Part shown: piece after piece, positions 24,601 to 37,898 of the stretch | How the letters are laid out: every line of letters begins with the position of its first letter | How positions within the stretch are numbered: position 1 is the first letter of the stretch | Assembly: GCA_030141605.1 (NCBI GenBank) | Contig: JAQGDQ010000019.1 | Location: 248,001-312,000, forward strand | Source of the DNA: Tubiluchus corallicola | Taxonomy: Eukaryota; Priapulida; Priapulimorpha; Priapulimorphida; Tubiluchidae | Direction: 5' to 3' | Length of the DNA: 64,000 nucleotides | The notes under the pieces: generated by a model | The model's input: the letters and a program-made list of their open reading frames with translations, nothing else | What the model was told of the DNA's origin: nothing | Database searches by the model: none | Translations under genes and position numbers: made by a program

Positions 24601-27600
24601 ATATTTCATTTTTTTGAATTGCAATTTTCTTGGGCTTGGTCATTAACTTAACCACAGTGATCATAAATCATAAATAGAATTCTGTAACATTGAAATCTGC
24701 TTTATTATAGAATATCCAAAACTTTTTAAAAGTTAATTATCATGTCTAAATTTATCTGATAAAAGTAGAGTTATAAAATTAGAACTACTGGATAAACATA
24801 TTACGTTATTTGGTAATATCGCTTAACATTGCAACCTACCGTAACACACTAACAGGAAATTTGTGCATTGATTTTTGTTTCACCACAAAAGAAAAATTAT
24901 AATTTGTAAATTACTAGCATTTAAAGTTATTTTTAGCGATCGGAAATATTTTTAAATGCACTGTTTTTGACCACAAGGGAGTTTTGGTGACCGTAGCTCA
25001 ATGTGACGCCTGGTAAATTATTCCAGCCATTTTGTTCATCAGTCAGTATTGTTTTACCTTGAGTTTCCTCAATAAAATAAATAATATTAATAATAATGAT
25101 AGTTGTATAAGATGCTTATCTGGCACTAAATTCTGCATTCTCTTTGTAGACAATGGCCTGAAATTATCTTTTCATCCTGCTGTTGCTGAGTTAGGAGCTG
25201 TTTTGTTGGACATATATTACAGTCTAATTTCCATTGGTAATCCAGTATTAGTGCAGTGTTTTGGTAACTCTAATTATGGTACACAGTACGTTAACAATAC
25301 ATCAGCTGGTAAGTGACAAAACCGCATTGTAGTTGTTTGCTTAAGTTGACTTAAGAAAATCAGTGTAACGATGTCAATTGTTTTTTCTTAAATTATTTTT
25401 GTTATTCTTACAGTATTTAAAAACTATTTGCCTGTATATAAATTATAGGTTTTTCACTGAAGATTTTTTTAGTTTTTGACAGATTAGCACAACTCACATC
25501 GAAACTTAAATGCCATCATACATTGGGAATTGAAGATTTTATGACTAGTTTAGGAATTGGATCAGCTTACTGTTCTGTCTAAAAAATGAATTTTCAGAGA
25601 GCTTACTTGAAGCCATAGCTTACATTAAAAATGGGTGTACAGAAGAGAGTAAAAAGCGTAGAGTAGGGGGAGTAGGGGGACATTTGTGCTTTGATATGAT
25701 GTTAAGCAGCACAGGTGGCTGGCTAGAAGAGTAGCAGGAAGACTACTGCTGGGCAATATGAGCTTTGAAATTACTTTTTATATAAGATATTTTCTTGTGT
25801 ATACGCATGCAAATGTGGCTACGGCTTTTCTGCTGTTTTAATGTCTCATCTCTGAGGTTTACACACAATGTCGTTGAATGGTGCTGTACCCTAGGTTGCA
25901 AAGTGTCAAACTATATACTAAAATTTGACTCCATAGAGCTTGTTTCATATGTTTTCAGGCTAGCCTTATATGTTTAAATGCCCACAGTTTGCATAGAAAG
26001 CTATTTTCTACATAAAAATTTGATTTTGCAATTGTTAGTGTTTATATTAAAATTATCTGACACTAGGTGAGTCGGTGATGTTTGTGCTGGATACTGGTTC
26101 CGTCCATTTAACTCCTGTTCAGTCTCCAGTCTACACTACAAAGATTGAGCTATTGTTGCTTCTCGATGCTGCATTGCCTGAAGGCGAACTGATTTTTCAG
26201 TGCTGTGTGGATTCTGTAAGTACAAATGCACATATAATTAAAGTTAACTAACTTTGGCAATAGTTAAGCAAAGAAATATCTCTAGTGTGAAGGAAAAATC
26301 AGATATGTCAGACAATTCAGCTTATCACATTAAATTATTTTCTTTCACAAAGACATCATCTGGTGCTGGTTGTTATATCCTATTTAATTAACATAATTAT
26401 ATGGAAATCTAGTGACATTAAAAACGAACGAAAACCAGTAACTGTGTTTTTCAATATCAACAATACAAAAATAAAAGCAGAGAGTTAATGTATTATCGCA
26501 GTGGCAAGTCAACCAGATAAATCCAAACATTCTACACACAACAAGTTGTTCTGAATTTTCTGTTTAAATTCTGACCAAAGAAATAATGTTTCAATGCTTC
26601 TGAAATTTAAACAATGAACTAGAAGTAAAATTAAGAGGAAATAATCAAGATCCTGACTTTCCTGGAACTTTGAATTGCAATATTTTGGATTCAGTTTTTT
26701 CTTGTTTTGATTTTTGCTATGCCACAATGCTACTTTAATTTTGGTTATAGGCAAGTTTATGTTTGTTGTAGGTATATTACCGTGCCTTGAAAAACAATTG
26801 CGAGAGTTGGCAGTATTTGTTTTAAGTGGGTATCGGAAAGGAGTTGCTTACTGCTTGTGTCGTTTATATTGTGCCATATTATGGCATTGTTAGTGTAATT
26901 ACAACATTTATTTTCTATCAGGATATTGCAGCAATCCAGGCTTTAAGTGGATTGAGTGCCTGCCAGTGTCTTGCAGATTACAGGGGCTTAGATGCTTCAA
27001 TGTTTGTTACCTCATTAGCAGATGAGGCTGTGATTAACAATGCGAGTGCAACATTAACTACCACTAACGTCATTGCTAACACAACAAACACTTTACACTT
27101 GGTGAATGAAACAACTGATGTAAATGAGACGGCACCATCCAATGAGACGACAAGCAATCTAACGACTAATGGTATATAGAGGAATTTATACATTTTACAT
27201 TAAGCTAGTACAGTGATATATTTAATTGATAACATAAGCCCCTATATAACAAGTGAGTTCTCCGTGTTTTTATTTATTTAGTATTCCATTTAGTATTTTG
27301 GTTCCTGTGTATTTAGAACCTTCTCCATGTTTTGCATATAGCAACATATTGTTTTCGTTTGGCTGCAAAATGTTCTGGCTAAAGACAGTGTAATGATGCC
27401 AGAATCAGTAGTATTACATGTTATGTCCATGGTCCCAATCCAGGGACTACTGCTGTCAGTCCCCTTGGGATTGGTGTAAAAGGCAATAATATACATTGTA
27501 CTTTAACAAAGCAAGTAACAAATTGTAACAACATCACTATTAAAAGTAGTATCTGCATTTTTGCACTTATGAACCTCTTACGTGGAACAGATTCAAGATT

Positions 27601-30600
27601 GCTGTTAAGCTGTAAAGAGTAGATCTTACCTGAGGGTTAGTTCTGGAGTCTAGTGTTTGTCACTGGTGGCTCTGGATGCCACTTGGATAGGTTAGAGCAC
27701 CTAGGTTAGAGAATTTCTCTTAAATTTAGAAGATACTGCACACTTGGAAATAATCAAATCAGTGTAGTGTATATAAATCAGGAAGTGGGGGCCCTGGCTT
27801 TTTAAAATCATTTAAATGATTCCTTAAATTGCAATTAGTAAATTTCTTTCTCCTGCAGGCACTGCATCGATCCCACTGGTGTCAAACAATGATGATGCTG
27901 ATAAACAAACGTTTACTGCCGAAACCAACATATCAACTGACAATGGTGTCTGGCAGCTTGTTGAAGACAAATTTTTATTTCAAGTTAGTGCTAATGTTAA
28001 TGTGTTTTTGGTAGAAGTTAATTGATATTTTTTATTATTCTTAGTATACCCACTGTATTTATGATGTTGATGTAGTCAACATGCTCAGCTGTAGTTAGTG
28101 TACATTCTCATCTTCCTGCAGATGTTTTCAAAGCTTTTCTTGTTTTAAGGTCTTGAAACATAAAAACCTTAATATTTAGTACTTTTTGGCACATTACTAA
28201 TAGTTCATCTAAAAAGCTGTTCGATTTTATACTGGGAAGTAATTTTTTTTGAAACTGATACCGTAGATTTTTACAGACGGAAAAAAAAGAAAAACTATAA
28301 ATTGTGCCCTTGTGCTAAATTTTCTCAGGTAGCCAAGCAAATGCCATTCCTTGCCAAAAAATTCATATCATTTGACTGTTACTCATGATGGATATGCATT
28401 TTAAAGGCAAATTTTCATGTTATTTTAATTTTCTTACATAGATATCTTGGTTGTTTTCTTCAGACTGACGAAGTATACAAGAAAATTCAAGTTGTTCGAA
28501 ACAAGTATACACAGAAACCTAGGATAGAATACGTGTCAGTCAGTTGCTGTGTTCCACCAGTTATCAACAACGTCGAAAAGTATATCAATATGACCGTGAA
28601 TTCCACTGTAGCTGCTGACATATCACCAACATGGCAGTTCAGCTGGAACAATACCACAGGTGAGTCATATGATATGAGTATGTGATAAAATTGAGAATTT
28701 GTCTTTATTGTTTTGCACAGAGAGCTGAAATCTTACAGAGTAGATGTGATTCTACTTCAGGTTTCACTTATACTGTTTTGGTCTGTCAAAATAAAGGGTG
28801 TCAGGGCCGAGGAAATGATTGCTCACTTCTGTACAGAAAGAAACTAACAACACCATGCCATTAATCACAACATAAGTGTCTAGTACTGTCATTAATCACA
28901 ACACTAAGGGCCATAAATGAATAGTGTGATTTATGTTAGTTGCGCAATGGTGTCGTCACTCTTTTCTTCAAAAACTTTGTTGATTTTTGATATCTCACAA
29001 TGAGAAGTGAAAAGAATTTAAAAAAAACATTAAATAAAATGTATACTAATGATTAAAGTACTTAAAATATGTTTATATCTATTGGTGATAACTTTTACTA
29101 TATCAGGTCTGTCATATCCTGACACCCTGCAGTTTGTATGGAATCTTAATGTTTGCAGTTTTTACTCTATTCTGTAATCACATTTCTGTTCAACTAACTG
29201 GTCCCCAAGACAAAAATAACACATGTCTACCTTTTCCTACAATTTATACAATAGTTTTTCTTCTTCTTATTTTTATTTTCTATTCTTGGAATGGCTGTAC
29301 AGTGGTAGCAATATGTTAATTTGGTTATAGTGGAAGAAGATCTGGAAACTGAAACAGAATTTCCTGAACCCGAATTTGTGGAAATCTCTCCTTGCACATG
29401 TGATGTTTACACTGCTCATTGTGATACAAACTGTTGTTGCGATAAGGTGAGAGCCAGCAGCTTTACTAATTAATGATTTTTTAATAATTTTTTATGCGCA
29501 AGCATCGTAACTGCTCCCGGAGGCGCAACCAGGGTTTCATTTAGCTAGAGTTGCTAAAGTTTTTTCTTCTTAAAGTTGTCTATTTGAGTTATTTGTCCAT
29601 TTCTCCATGTCTTTTCTTTCATCAGTAGTACCTTTTTGATTGGTGGAGGCATTGGAAATAATGGGAAATTGCGTAATCGTCCACAAAAGTTAACGAACTT
29701 GAGAGCAGCAGTCATCCCCTTCTGTGCCCAGAGGTAACTGGGAGTGGGTGGTCACACACACACACACAGTATAACCTCTAGCAGCACAGTATGTCATTAA
29801 TGGTGTCATTTCTGTGTTTAGTTCAGCTTCATGTAATGTTTTGCCACTTGAAGTGGGGCCCTTAATGCTTGCTGCCCCGGAACCCTCAATGGTTTTCGAG
29901 GGCCCTGGTGGTATTATGAAAATGCACATATCTTGCTCATAGTGAACACTTTTTGTGTAGTTTTTTGTGTTTTGTTCACTGAACTAGCATTTAGTTTTAT
30001 GGTTTGTTAACATTAAGAAACTCTGGCTTAGTACTTCCATGCGTGACTACAGATGATTCCGTTGTTAGTCGTCCAACCTTTGTCTAGCATTAATTAACGG
30101 TGGGAAGTAAACAATAACAGAAATGGCTTGTCAGAAGCAAATTATAGAAAAATACCCATTCATAATATCTTCTGTTTTGCTGCAGTGCTTTTAAGAAATA
30201 TTGCTGATTGTTTTATTAAGAAAACTTTGTGCCTGGTATGATATTTATTAATGTACATAGAAGTGTGGTAACAGGAACAATAACAAGATTATGGAACAAA
30301 TGAGATGGTAATTGTTTTTACAGGATTGTTCTGAAGACGCATTACATGTATTTCATTGTTTGCCAGACCTATTTGGTGGACAAGTTGCTGATCCATATAC
30401 CTATAACTGCTCAGCTCGTTCCCTTTATTCACCTGATTGGTTTTCACTTATGTGTGTGCAAGTCAGTAATACAGCTTATCTCGGTGAATACTTTTCAGTC
30501 GTTGAGGGATTAAGAAGTACAGCAAGGTGAGAGCTAGTATTAAAAAATCGGAAAAACACTTAAAAGGGTTTGTTATTTATTTTTGCACTTTGTTTTTATG

Positions 30601-33600
30601 TTTGGTACAATAAGTCTAAAAATATTTAAATTTGAATTATCTGTATTGCCGTTGCTTTCATTTCGTTATTCCTATGACCAAAGGTAAGCTTTCTAAGTCC
30701 CAGGTGAAAAGAACACAAGGTTTGCCACATTTTTAGTAAATCCATGTAGGATCATTCTATCCATGTTGTGCAGATTAGTTACTAATAGTTCCCAATTCTT
30801 TACTAATTCCAATTTACCAATTCCTAATTAGTTACTAATTCTTTACTGATTTTACTGGCTTTACTGCTACCTTTGCTACATTCAAATTTTACTGTTGTTT
30901 TGTAATTTTAGTTATGCCCAATTTGTAAATAACAGAAAACCTGACTTCGGCTTCCAAGAGACTAGCGAGAGAAATTTTGAAGGTAATGGACAAACTGAAG
31001 AAACAGCCGGCTACATACATGGCAAGTTTCATATCTTAATTTTTTACTTTGAAGAAAACTAGCAAAATTGGATTAGAATGAAGTAAGGAAGTAAACAGCG
31101 TTAAAGTGTTGATTTCTGTAAGCCGATTGTTTTTTTTTTGTATATTTAGAAACACAGCATCTGCTTGAGAAGCATGGAGGCTTATTTTTTAAATTGTGAC
31201 AATACTAGCTTTTTCTGTTGAAAATATATTTCTGGTTATTAGTCTTTAAAAAGTTAATTGTTATTAAGTCTTTAATTCTGTTTAATGTTACATCAAATTT
31301 CATTTACTATTTAGTTCACTAGAATATGGGTTACATTTTTATAGGTGTTTAACATTTACTTAAATGTTAATGTTAATTTTGATTTAGTTTTATGTTTTTG
31401 AATTTTGTGTAATGTTGAACAACTTCACTGATGAATAGTAATAATTCATTTGTCTTAGTAAGTTAGTACATGTACCAATCTTATGTTTGTCAAATACAGC
31501 AATAATAATACTTATAATGTCTAGGTACCACACTTAAGACAAGAGTGGAAATTAATGGTAAAATACAGACTGGATATCTTGCTCTTCCTACACGTTCAAT
31601 CAATGGGCAATGTACTATGGAATCTCCTCTTCGCTACCTTTTTGACTTCTCTGATACTTGTGTAAACACCATAAGCAGTCAACTCTGCAGCGAAGAATCT
31701 ATTTTAAATGCACGCATATATGTGCTTCCATCAGCTGTAACAAAGACCATGTGTCCTTTGCCACCATTGTTGTTAAAGGAACATAATGGAGTTGAAGTAA
31801 CTGACATTGTTGTCGACTATTTGTGTTTAAACAATAGCAACAGAAAGACTGAGAATTTCTCCCTCGCTTCCTTGCTAAATTTCAATACAGTGCTACCAAA
31901 TGGTTTTGCTGATGACCTAATAGACTGCCAATACGTGTACAGTCGCAACATTACTTTGCCACCCCTACCTACATTTAATTCTTCAATAAACATTTGTTCT
32001 AATGTTGTTCTTGATGTGAAGTACACATTTTTCTGGACGGGTACCATGATATCAAAACTTCATGCTTTGATTATACTTGGAAATATTTCTGCCTTTGATA
32101 CTGTATCAACTAAGCCAATTCCTACACAGATTATACAGTCATTTTCTGCTGCGTATCGGCACATTGGACGCAATACATCTCTAGAAAATGATGAGCCAAA
32201 ACACCGCTCTGGTATGCCAGGATACGATATTGGGAAACCCATCTTTAGTGGAGTACTGCAAAACAATTCACAAACAAATGACCAGTACATAGACACAAGC
32301 AAAGCATTCGCTATTATTAAAGCACATAATGATGGTCTTTGTCATAATTCTACAACAGAAGAAATATTATTTGGCTGGAATATTCACACTGGCTGTCTAG
32401 TGAAGCTTAGTTTGGAAGACTTGTCCGACTGTGATAATTTAAATAAGCAAGTGAAACAGTTCCTTGATAATCTTATTCCTTCTTCTCATATCAGTCGTGG
32501 AGGAAGTCCAAATAGGAATGTTCTTGCAGAATGGATTTCAATTATTAGGTAATGGCACATATTGTTTTAATAATTGACTGTTTTGTGCATATATTTATTT
32601 AGCGAATGTTAATTACGAGGTAGTCCTATATTTCATAGTGCTTTTGGTGAAACCATATTACATTTGCAAAGAATATGCTGTGTATATCTAACATGCATAT
32701 ACCTTTTATAATGTAACATTAAGAAAAAACAGAGTTGTAACTGGTCATCAGTATTTCTCATCCACAATTTGTGGGTTTTCATAGTCGACATGACATTGGT
32801 TACACTTGAACAAAAAGTAACTGCTACTGTGGGTGTGTGGTGCAAATTTACCAGGCACAGCTAATCAGTAGTCACTAATTTGAAGTTGTTTCTTATCCTG
32901 GATTTCCTTACATCTATTATAGTTGTATTAAAAGTAATTACAGTGAGTCTATACTTTATTATTGAGCTGTTAGTCTCAGACAAGTCACTCAAAACATTCT
33001 TTTTCTATATACATATAATGAGAAAGGGTTAGTTTTTGGAGCCCACACCAAAACAAGTCCTATTTGGTGTATACATGTGGCATCAATTTATTGGCCTAGC
33101 ACCTGCAAATAGTTCTCTAAGGTGGAATTGAAAGTTCTTGCATAGCTAACTGTTTTAAAATATTAATTTTTTAAATAGACCTAAAATAAAAAAGAATTAC
33201 AAAGAATAGTAGTTTCCTAGGCACCAAAAATAAATATTTTTTGGTACATGCAAAAGGCATATAAATTTGGCCAAATAATTCCAAATTAAGCTTTTGGAAA
33301 AGTTTCGATATTCGGTTCTAAGGTTTTGGCAAATCATTTTAGGCCCATGACAGTTAGAGAAGACAACAGTTAAAAGAGGATATTTCAGCACGTGCTTTTA
33401 GCTTTGCTACAAGCTCTTTCATGATTGTAAACATTTCTAGGGATACAAGAGAGAGTACAAACAAAACTGAAAATGTTACCAACTTTCACAAGAGTGACAC
33501 CTCGGCCACCTACTCCTTCCTTCAACAAAAGGTAAGTTCCAAACTCATCTTGAAAATGATACCAATTTTCAAAAGAATAACATCTTGGCCACTTACTCCT

Positions 33601-36600
33601 TACATATGATACGTGCATAATTATTACCGAAACTTTACATTATGATATTTACAATGATTACATGAGATGAACTGTATTAGTAGTTTACAGTAGTACAAAA
33701 CGATACGTTGGTCTTTTACCTTATAAAATAGTAAACGACCTAGCTCAACTCAGTACAGATTGCCCAGAAAATATATAAACGTGGACAAAAAGCCAATTTG
33801 GTATGAATAGGTAAATAACCTTTTGAGAAGTGATTAGGCAGAAAGCCATATAATAAGGCCTACAAGTTATTGATACAGAATGGTTGCACGTTCATTCATT
33901 AGCAAAGAGAAACTTGTCAGCATATCCAGGCAACCAATGTTGTTAGAAAATAATGACACCATGCCTCAGAATATGCCATGCTGGCACATTTCTCGAACCG
34001 GTAAGTTCCAAACTCATATTTTACATGGGGTGCTTTTCTTGCTGGATTTGGATACCTGATATATGGATGGATCGGGTATCCGGTGCATCCCTAATTTTAT
34101 GTAGCAGTCATGAACTTATGTACTCACTAGTGCTTCAGCATGTAAAGATGTACAGTCATTAGTTATTGAGTATGTGACAGTAATTTAGTTAAATGTTTAT
34201 TTATAAATGTTATTGACAGCAAGGATATGGAGCCTAAGGAATCTATTACATTCATTATTATTTAAAAATCAGAATATGAGATGTACATTTGTTAGTTATG
34301 CACCAGTAATTTATTTTAATGTTTATTTATAAAGATTACCGACAGCAAGGGTATTGAGCCTAGGGAGCCTAGGTTATTTAGAGTTTTGCCTCAACCTATA
34401 TGCGAAAACATAACAAGTGGAGTAATGATAGACATACTTTACACCAAAGCTGGTCAAAGCAATGGGCATTCAATATATGAAATAAATGGAGCTAAGCTAA
34501 AGTGAGTAACAGTATTAATTTAGAAAGGTAAAGTCATGCTGTGCATTTCAGAGTATTTCGACAGGCTACCATAAGACACTGTATTTCTGCTCAAGCTACT
34601 TTTTAACAGCCTTGGCTGATCAGTTTAATCAATGCATCTAGTTAACTTTTCAGCTGTTGAGAGTGTTTAGATTGTAGCCGCATCTATGTGTTTTTGACAG
34701 AAAGCCCTTAATGATTTTATAAAAGGGCGGCAAAATGCAGTCAACTCCCAGATAAATGCAAATGCAAACCCGGATACATTCACCTGTTTGCTTCTGATTA
34801 AACTACTCATTAAAAAGCACCTGTTATCTGTGAAAGCAGAAGCATAAAACAGTTTAATGTAAAAGTATAACAGATAGATTATTTGGTCTTGTCACCAAGC
34901 TTATCGGTCTGGAGAATACCACGATTTTCATATATGTTTAGGTGCTAACTATAGTGTTACACCTTGTGATATATGACAATTTTAGGAAATGTTATTCATC
35001 CAGCTTTTAAACTTATATACCAATTAGCCATAAAAAATTAAAACTTTTGCATTGCATTAGTGGCAGATACATTAATTTCACTAGTTGTGATTGTTTTAAC
35101 GAATTACCAGAATTTATCAGGTCAGCTGTTTTATTTTCTGTTTACAAGTAATTGTGCCTGCTATTTAAGGTACATGTACTCCAACTGGTATTTGAGTTGT
35201 TCTGGAGCAGATGCTATTCGTTGTCAGGGTAACATTACTGCCGTTGAATCATTTGTCATCTCTAGTGAAGTTACATTCACAGAAGTGCCACCTAAGCCAT
35301 TGCCAGTGCAAAAACGGTTAGTCTTTCTGTTATTTCTAAAGTTTTGTACATTTACCTGGCACATTTGTTACTCATAAATTACCCTTCTTAATCTGTTACA
35401 CAAATGCATTTGACAAGGGGAACTGTCCGAGCTGTGCAATAATCAGAGTTCGGCGAAGTCACATATTTTTCTCGGTGAACCACTTTCAGTCAAAGTTACA
35501 CTGAAAGTTAAACCCAATTGTTTCGTCATGACCACTATGTATTTTTCATCAATTCATTATCAGCTAAGTTCATTAATGACAAGATCATTATCAGTGTAAG
35601 ATAACTTTTTGCTGATTCCACAGTGATTTTTATGTAGTGACTAGTGACTACTGTATTATATTATTGGTAAGTTTATTGTTTATTTTACATCCCTATTTAC
35701 ATGACAGCTAGTAAAGCCCCGTACTGTACTGTACCATATTGTACTGACAATAATCTTTTAGTTACTGTTATCAGTTTTTGCCGTTAGTTTGACCTAAGTT
35801 TGTTAATAGTTTGAATGATTTTTCTACACGAAATGTATGCATTTCTTTCTCTTCCTAATATTGCCCGATTTGCCTCCTCGTTTTTACTGTAACCATTCTC
35901 TGGCTCAGAAAAGTCACTAAAAAGTACAGTCACCTCTGTAAAGTCTCTTCCTTGAAATATTCTAGTCAGAGTTATAAAAGGCAGTTCAGGCAGAGAGATT
36001 TTTGTGTGGGAAACTTTGATTAAGTAGTTTCAAACCAAATCCATCTGCATCCGCATCATACTTTACTGAATTGAGCGTTTCCAGCCATATTAGTTCGCTA
36101 AACTGCTATTTAATGATCCAGCTAGCACTGCAAGGAGCAGACCAAAAACAGTGGTTTTTGCATAAATTGTTCCCCCTAAAATATATCGAATTTAGCCATG
36201 TGCAGAATTTTGTGATTGCTTTATAACATGTGACAGTATAACATGTAAGAACAAATTCCGCTTACAGAATTTGAGGCGAGTTGTGTTGCAAATTAAACAG
36301 AATTGAATTTTTGCAGAGTAATGGTGAGTCTACTGCACTTTCCAAATAAGTTTCTTGTTGCTATAAATAGCCTTTGACTCTATGATTTTTGCACTCTCAT
36401 ATTATTTACATGTATTTTTTAGATATTGGGCAAAGAAATTACCAGCAAATTTATGTAAGTATGACACTTGTAGACAAGAGATACTTTATCCACTCACCAG
36501 TGCCTATCTAGGACAGAAACTTTCGTATGGTCTCGAATTTACTTTAATAGGTGTACTCTTCCTTTGTGGTTTGTTCATAGTTACTAAACCATGGTGGTGA
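20753..36600 (+). CDS. Fusion gene: Eph-type ligand-binding ectodomain + beta-repeats + tectonic domain (15 exons, ~1405 aa)
   Basis: Exons: 20753-21635, 22690-23044, 24266-24432, 25150-25308, 26067-26215, 26922-27171, 27859-27983, 28464-28659, 29331-29446, 30324-30526, 30912-31021, 31525-32548, 34346-34501, 35170-35316, 36423-36600. All phases join and the sum is 1406 codons. Residues 1-20 are a signal peptide (MQSTNAALLIFPMLLLL). Residues 23-200 match an Eph ligand-binding domain: FVILDSRN, NWLVSPFI, C95/C107, and FCPEVVTNLVHFPRSL. Then GSC...GHWVVWLSGSCDCLPGYF is Sushi/EGF-like as in Eph receptors. Residues 295-571 are beta-rich repeats and 572-761 an Asn/Thr-rich linker. Residues 762-1405 are tectonic: CDTNCCCDK, SGMPGYDIGKPIFSG, FGWNIHTGC, and a C-terminal helix ending KPWW. 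No kinase is present. Tectonics act at the ciliary transition zone; a ligand-sensing role here is inference. The alternative is two adjacent genes. Confidence 0.8.
31022..31524 (+). other. GC-AG intron
   Basis: Only a GC donor (CATG then gcaagt) keeps frame between the exon ending TAGYIH and the next, which begins at 31525 with GTTLKTRV. The rest of the donor matches consensus strongly, as is usual for GC-AG introns. Confidence 0.7.
34146..34372 (+). repeat. Duplicated 3' splice-site segment (decoy acceptor)
   Basis: Bases 34146-34243 and 34279-34372 are diverged copies: both contain atgtttatttataaa, then gacag and a following caagg.tat.gagccta segment. The second copy supplies the real acceptor at 34346. 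The first has an equivalent acceptor at 34220, but reading on from it gives a stop (SKDMEPKESITFIII then stop). Confidence 0.75.
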
Positions 36601-37680
36601 AGCATATAAGTGATATCAAACAATGAACATCCAAAGATCAAGAAATCACTTTGTGTATGATTAAAGTTTGTGATCATGACTGTCTACATTTGTCAATTGT
36701 TTTATGGGCAAACTACCAAAGACTGTGGATATTGTTACATGTTTGAAGCAGTTACCTAGTGCCAGGTGACTGAAAATAACAACCGAGAAAACTCCATTTA
36801 TTCCAAGAGCCAATTGATGACAATGTACTGTGACGGCCATCTATACTCGAAATGAAAATTTTCTATATATGGAATAACTTGTGAGAATAAGTAGAACAGT
36901 GTGTCATTTATCAGGAAGCAAATTTTAATGACATATTTTGATGCTCGCGCTGCACAACATCTGGTTGTATACAACCAGAGATGCTTCTCTAAATCTGATG
37001 TTAGTAGTAAACCAACTAGTACTACTAAAATGAATCAACGTGATAGTGCAACAGGACAGTGTTGCATCATTTGGAATGAATTATTTGTTTGCTCAATGCC
37101 GTCTTACTAAATCATGTTTAGGTCTAAATAATGCTAAGTTACTAAAATGAATATTCATTGAGCTGTGAAGGACATGCTACTATTATGACTTACTCCAAAA
37201 CTTTGAGTGGCATTGTTTTTAATGCAAATTTAATGAGCTGCCACACTAAACATGTTAGCAAAAGAATCAGTGCAAATTTTTAACTCAAATGGTCCAAGCT
37301 GGCTAGCACTTTTTATAAATATTCCGTGTACAGTTGAATCTCTGTAATACGATTCGGCTTCAGTACCCTGTGCCATCTAGACACTCTTCACCTGTGGCCA
37401 CAGTGATAATGTTTTTACAACCCATTAAGTCTCGTAATGTTATGCATGTATGTGCAATATAAAAAGCTACTCACATATCTCGCATAAGTCTCGTGAACAG
37501 CATTCAGGCAAATACTACATATTCAACGCTCAGTACAAAAGTTTAAATGAGTTCACGATAAGTTTTGCTTGTAAATCTGCAAAACAGAACCAGACCATCA
37601 ATAACGGTGCAGGTCCCCTGAAGAATAATTGTATAATATTATGTAAAATGGTGGTGATGCTCGATGTTTTAATGAACCAT

Positions 37681-37898
37681 GTCAAACCGCCTCGGCATAA
37701 GATTTATTTGAATATTTTACACAATATGTTTGTCACATTCCCTGTAGATGCCCTTTAGGTGACCCCAGCTGGGCCAAAATGTGGCAGTGTCAAACCCATC
37801 TCGCCGTAAGCTTTAATTTGATATATTACTCGTTATGATTGAGACATTCCCTGTTGATGACCTTTGGGTGACCCCAGGAGGGCCAAAATTTTGTCAAT
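37681..37898. repeat. Two tandem ~109-bp units (gtcaaac...gaccccag..gggccaaaat)
   Basis: Units at 37681-37788 and 37789-37898 share gtcaaacc at the start, cattccctgt.gatg.ccttt.ggtgacccca in the middle and gggccaaaat near the end, at moderate divergence. A third start (gtcaaaaact) follows at 37899. Confidence 0.8.

Larger units (their letters stand above)
29331..36600 (+). other. Exons encoding the tectonic domain (TCTN family)
   Basis: Seven exons from 29331 carry the tectonic part. They run from the cysteine cluster (PCTCDVYTAHCDTNCCCD) through YLGEYFSVVEGL, QTGYLALPTRSINGQC, CSNVVLDVKYTFFWTG and GKPIFSG to the final membrane segment LIGVLFLCGLFIV near the C-terminus. The length, about 640 residues, equals a whole human tectonic, so this is not a fragment. 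Metazoan tectonics 1-3 are part of the MKS transition-zone complex; I cannot say which paralogue this is closest to. Confidence 0.85.

Noticed and set aside
33421-33609. 62-codon frame with NxT sites, a possible extra tectonic exon
   Set aside because: Exons 31525-32548 and 34346-34501 already join in phase and in tectonic order, and this frame has no matching tectonic motif.
36901-37110. 69-codon frame downstream of the tectonic stop
   Set aside because: It lies after a clear stop and likely poly(A) signal, and resembles no known protein.
37450-37758. 102-codon frame in the convergent spacer
   Set aside because: Its end overlaps a tandem repeat and its composition is that of noncoding DNA.
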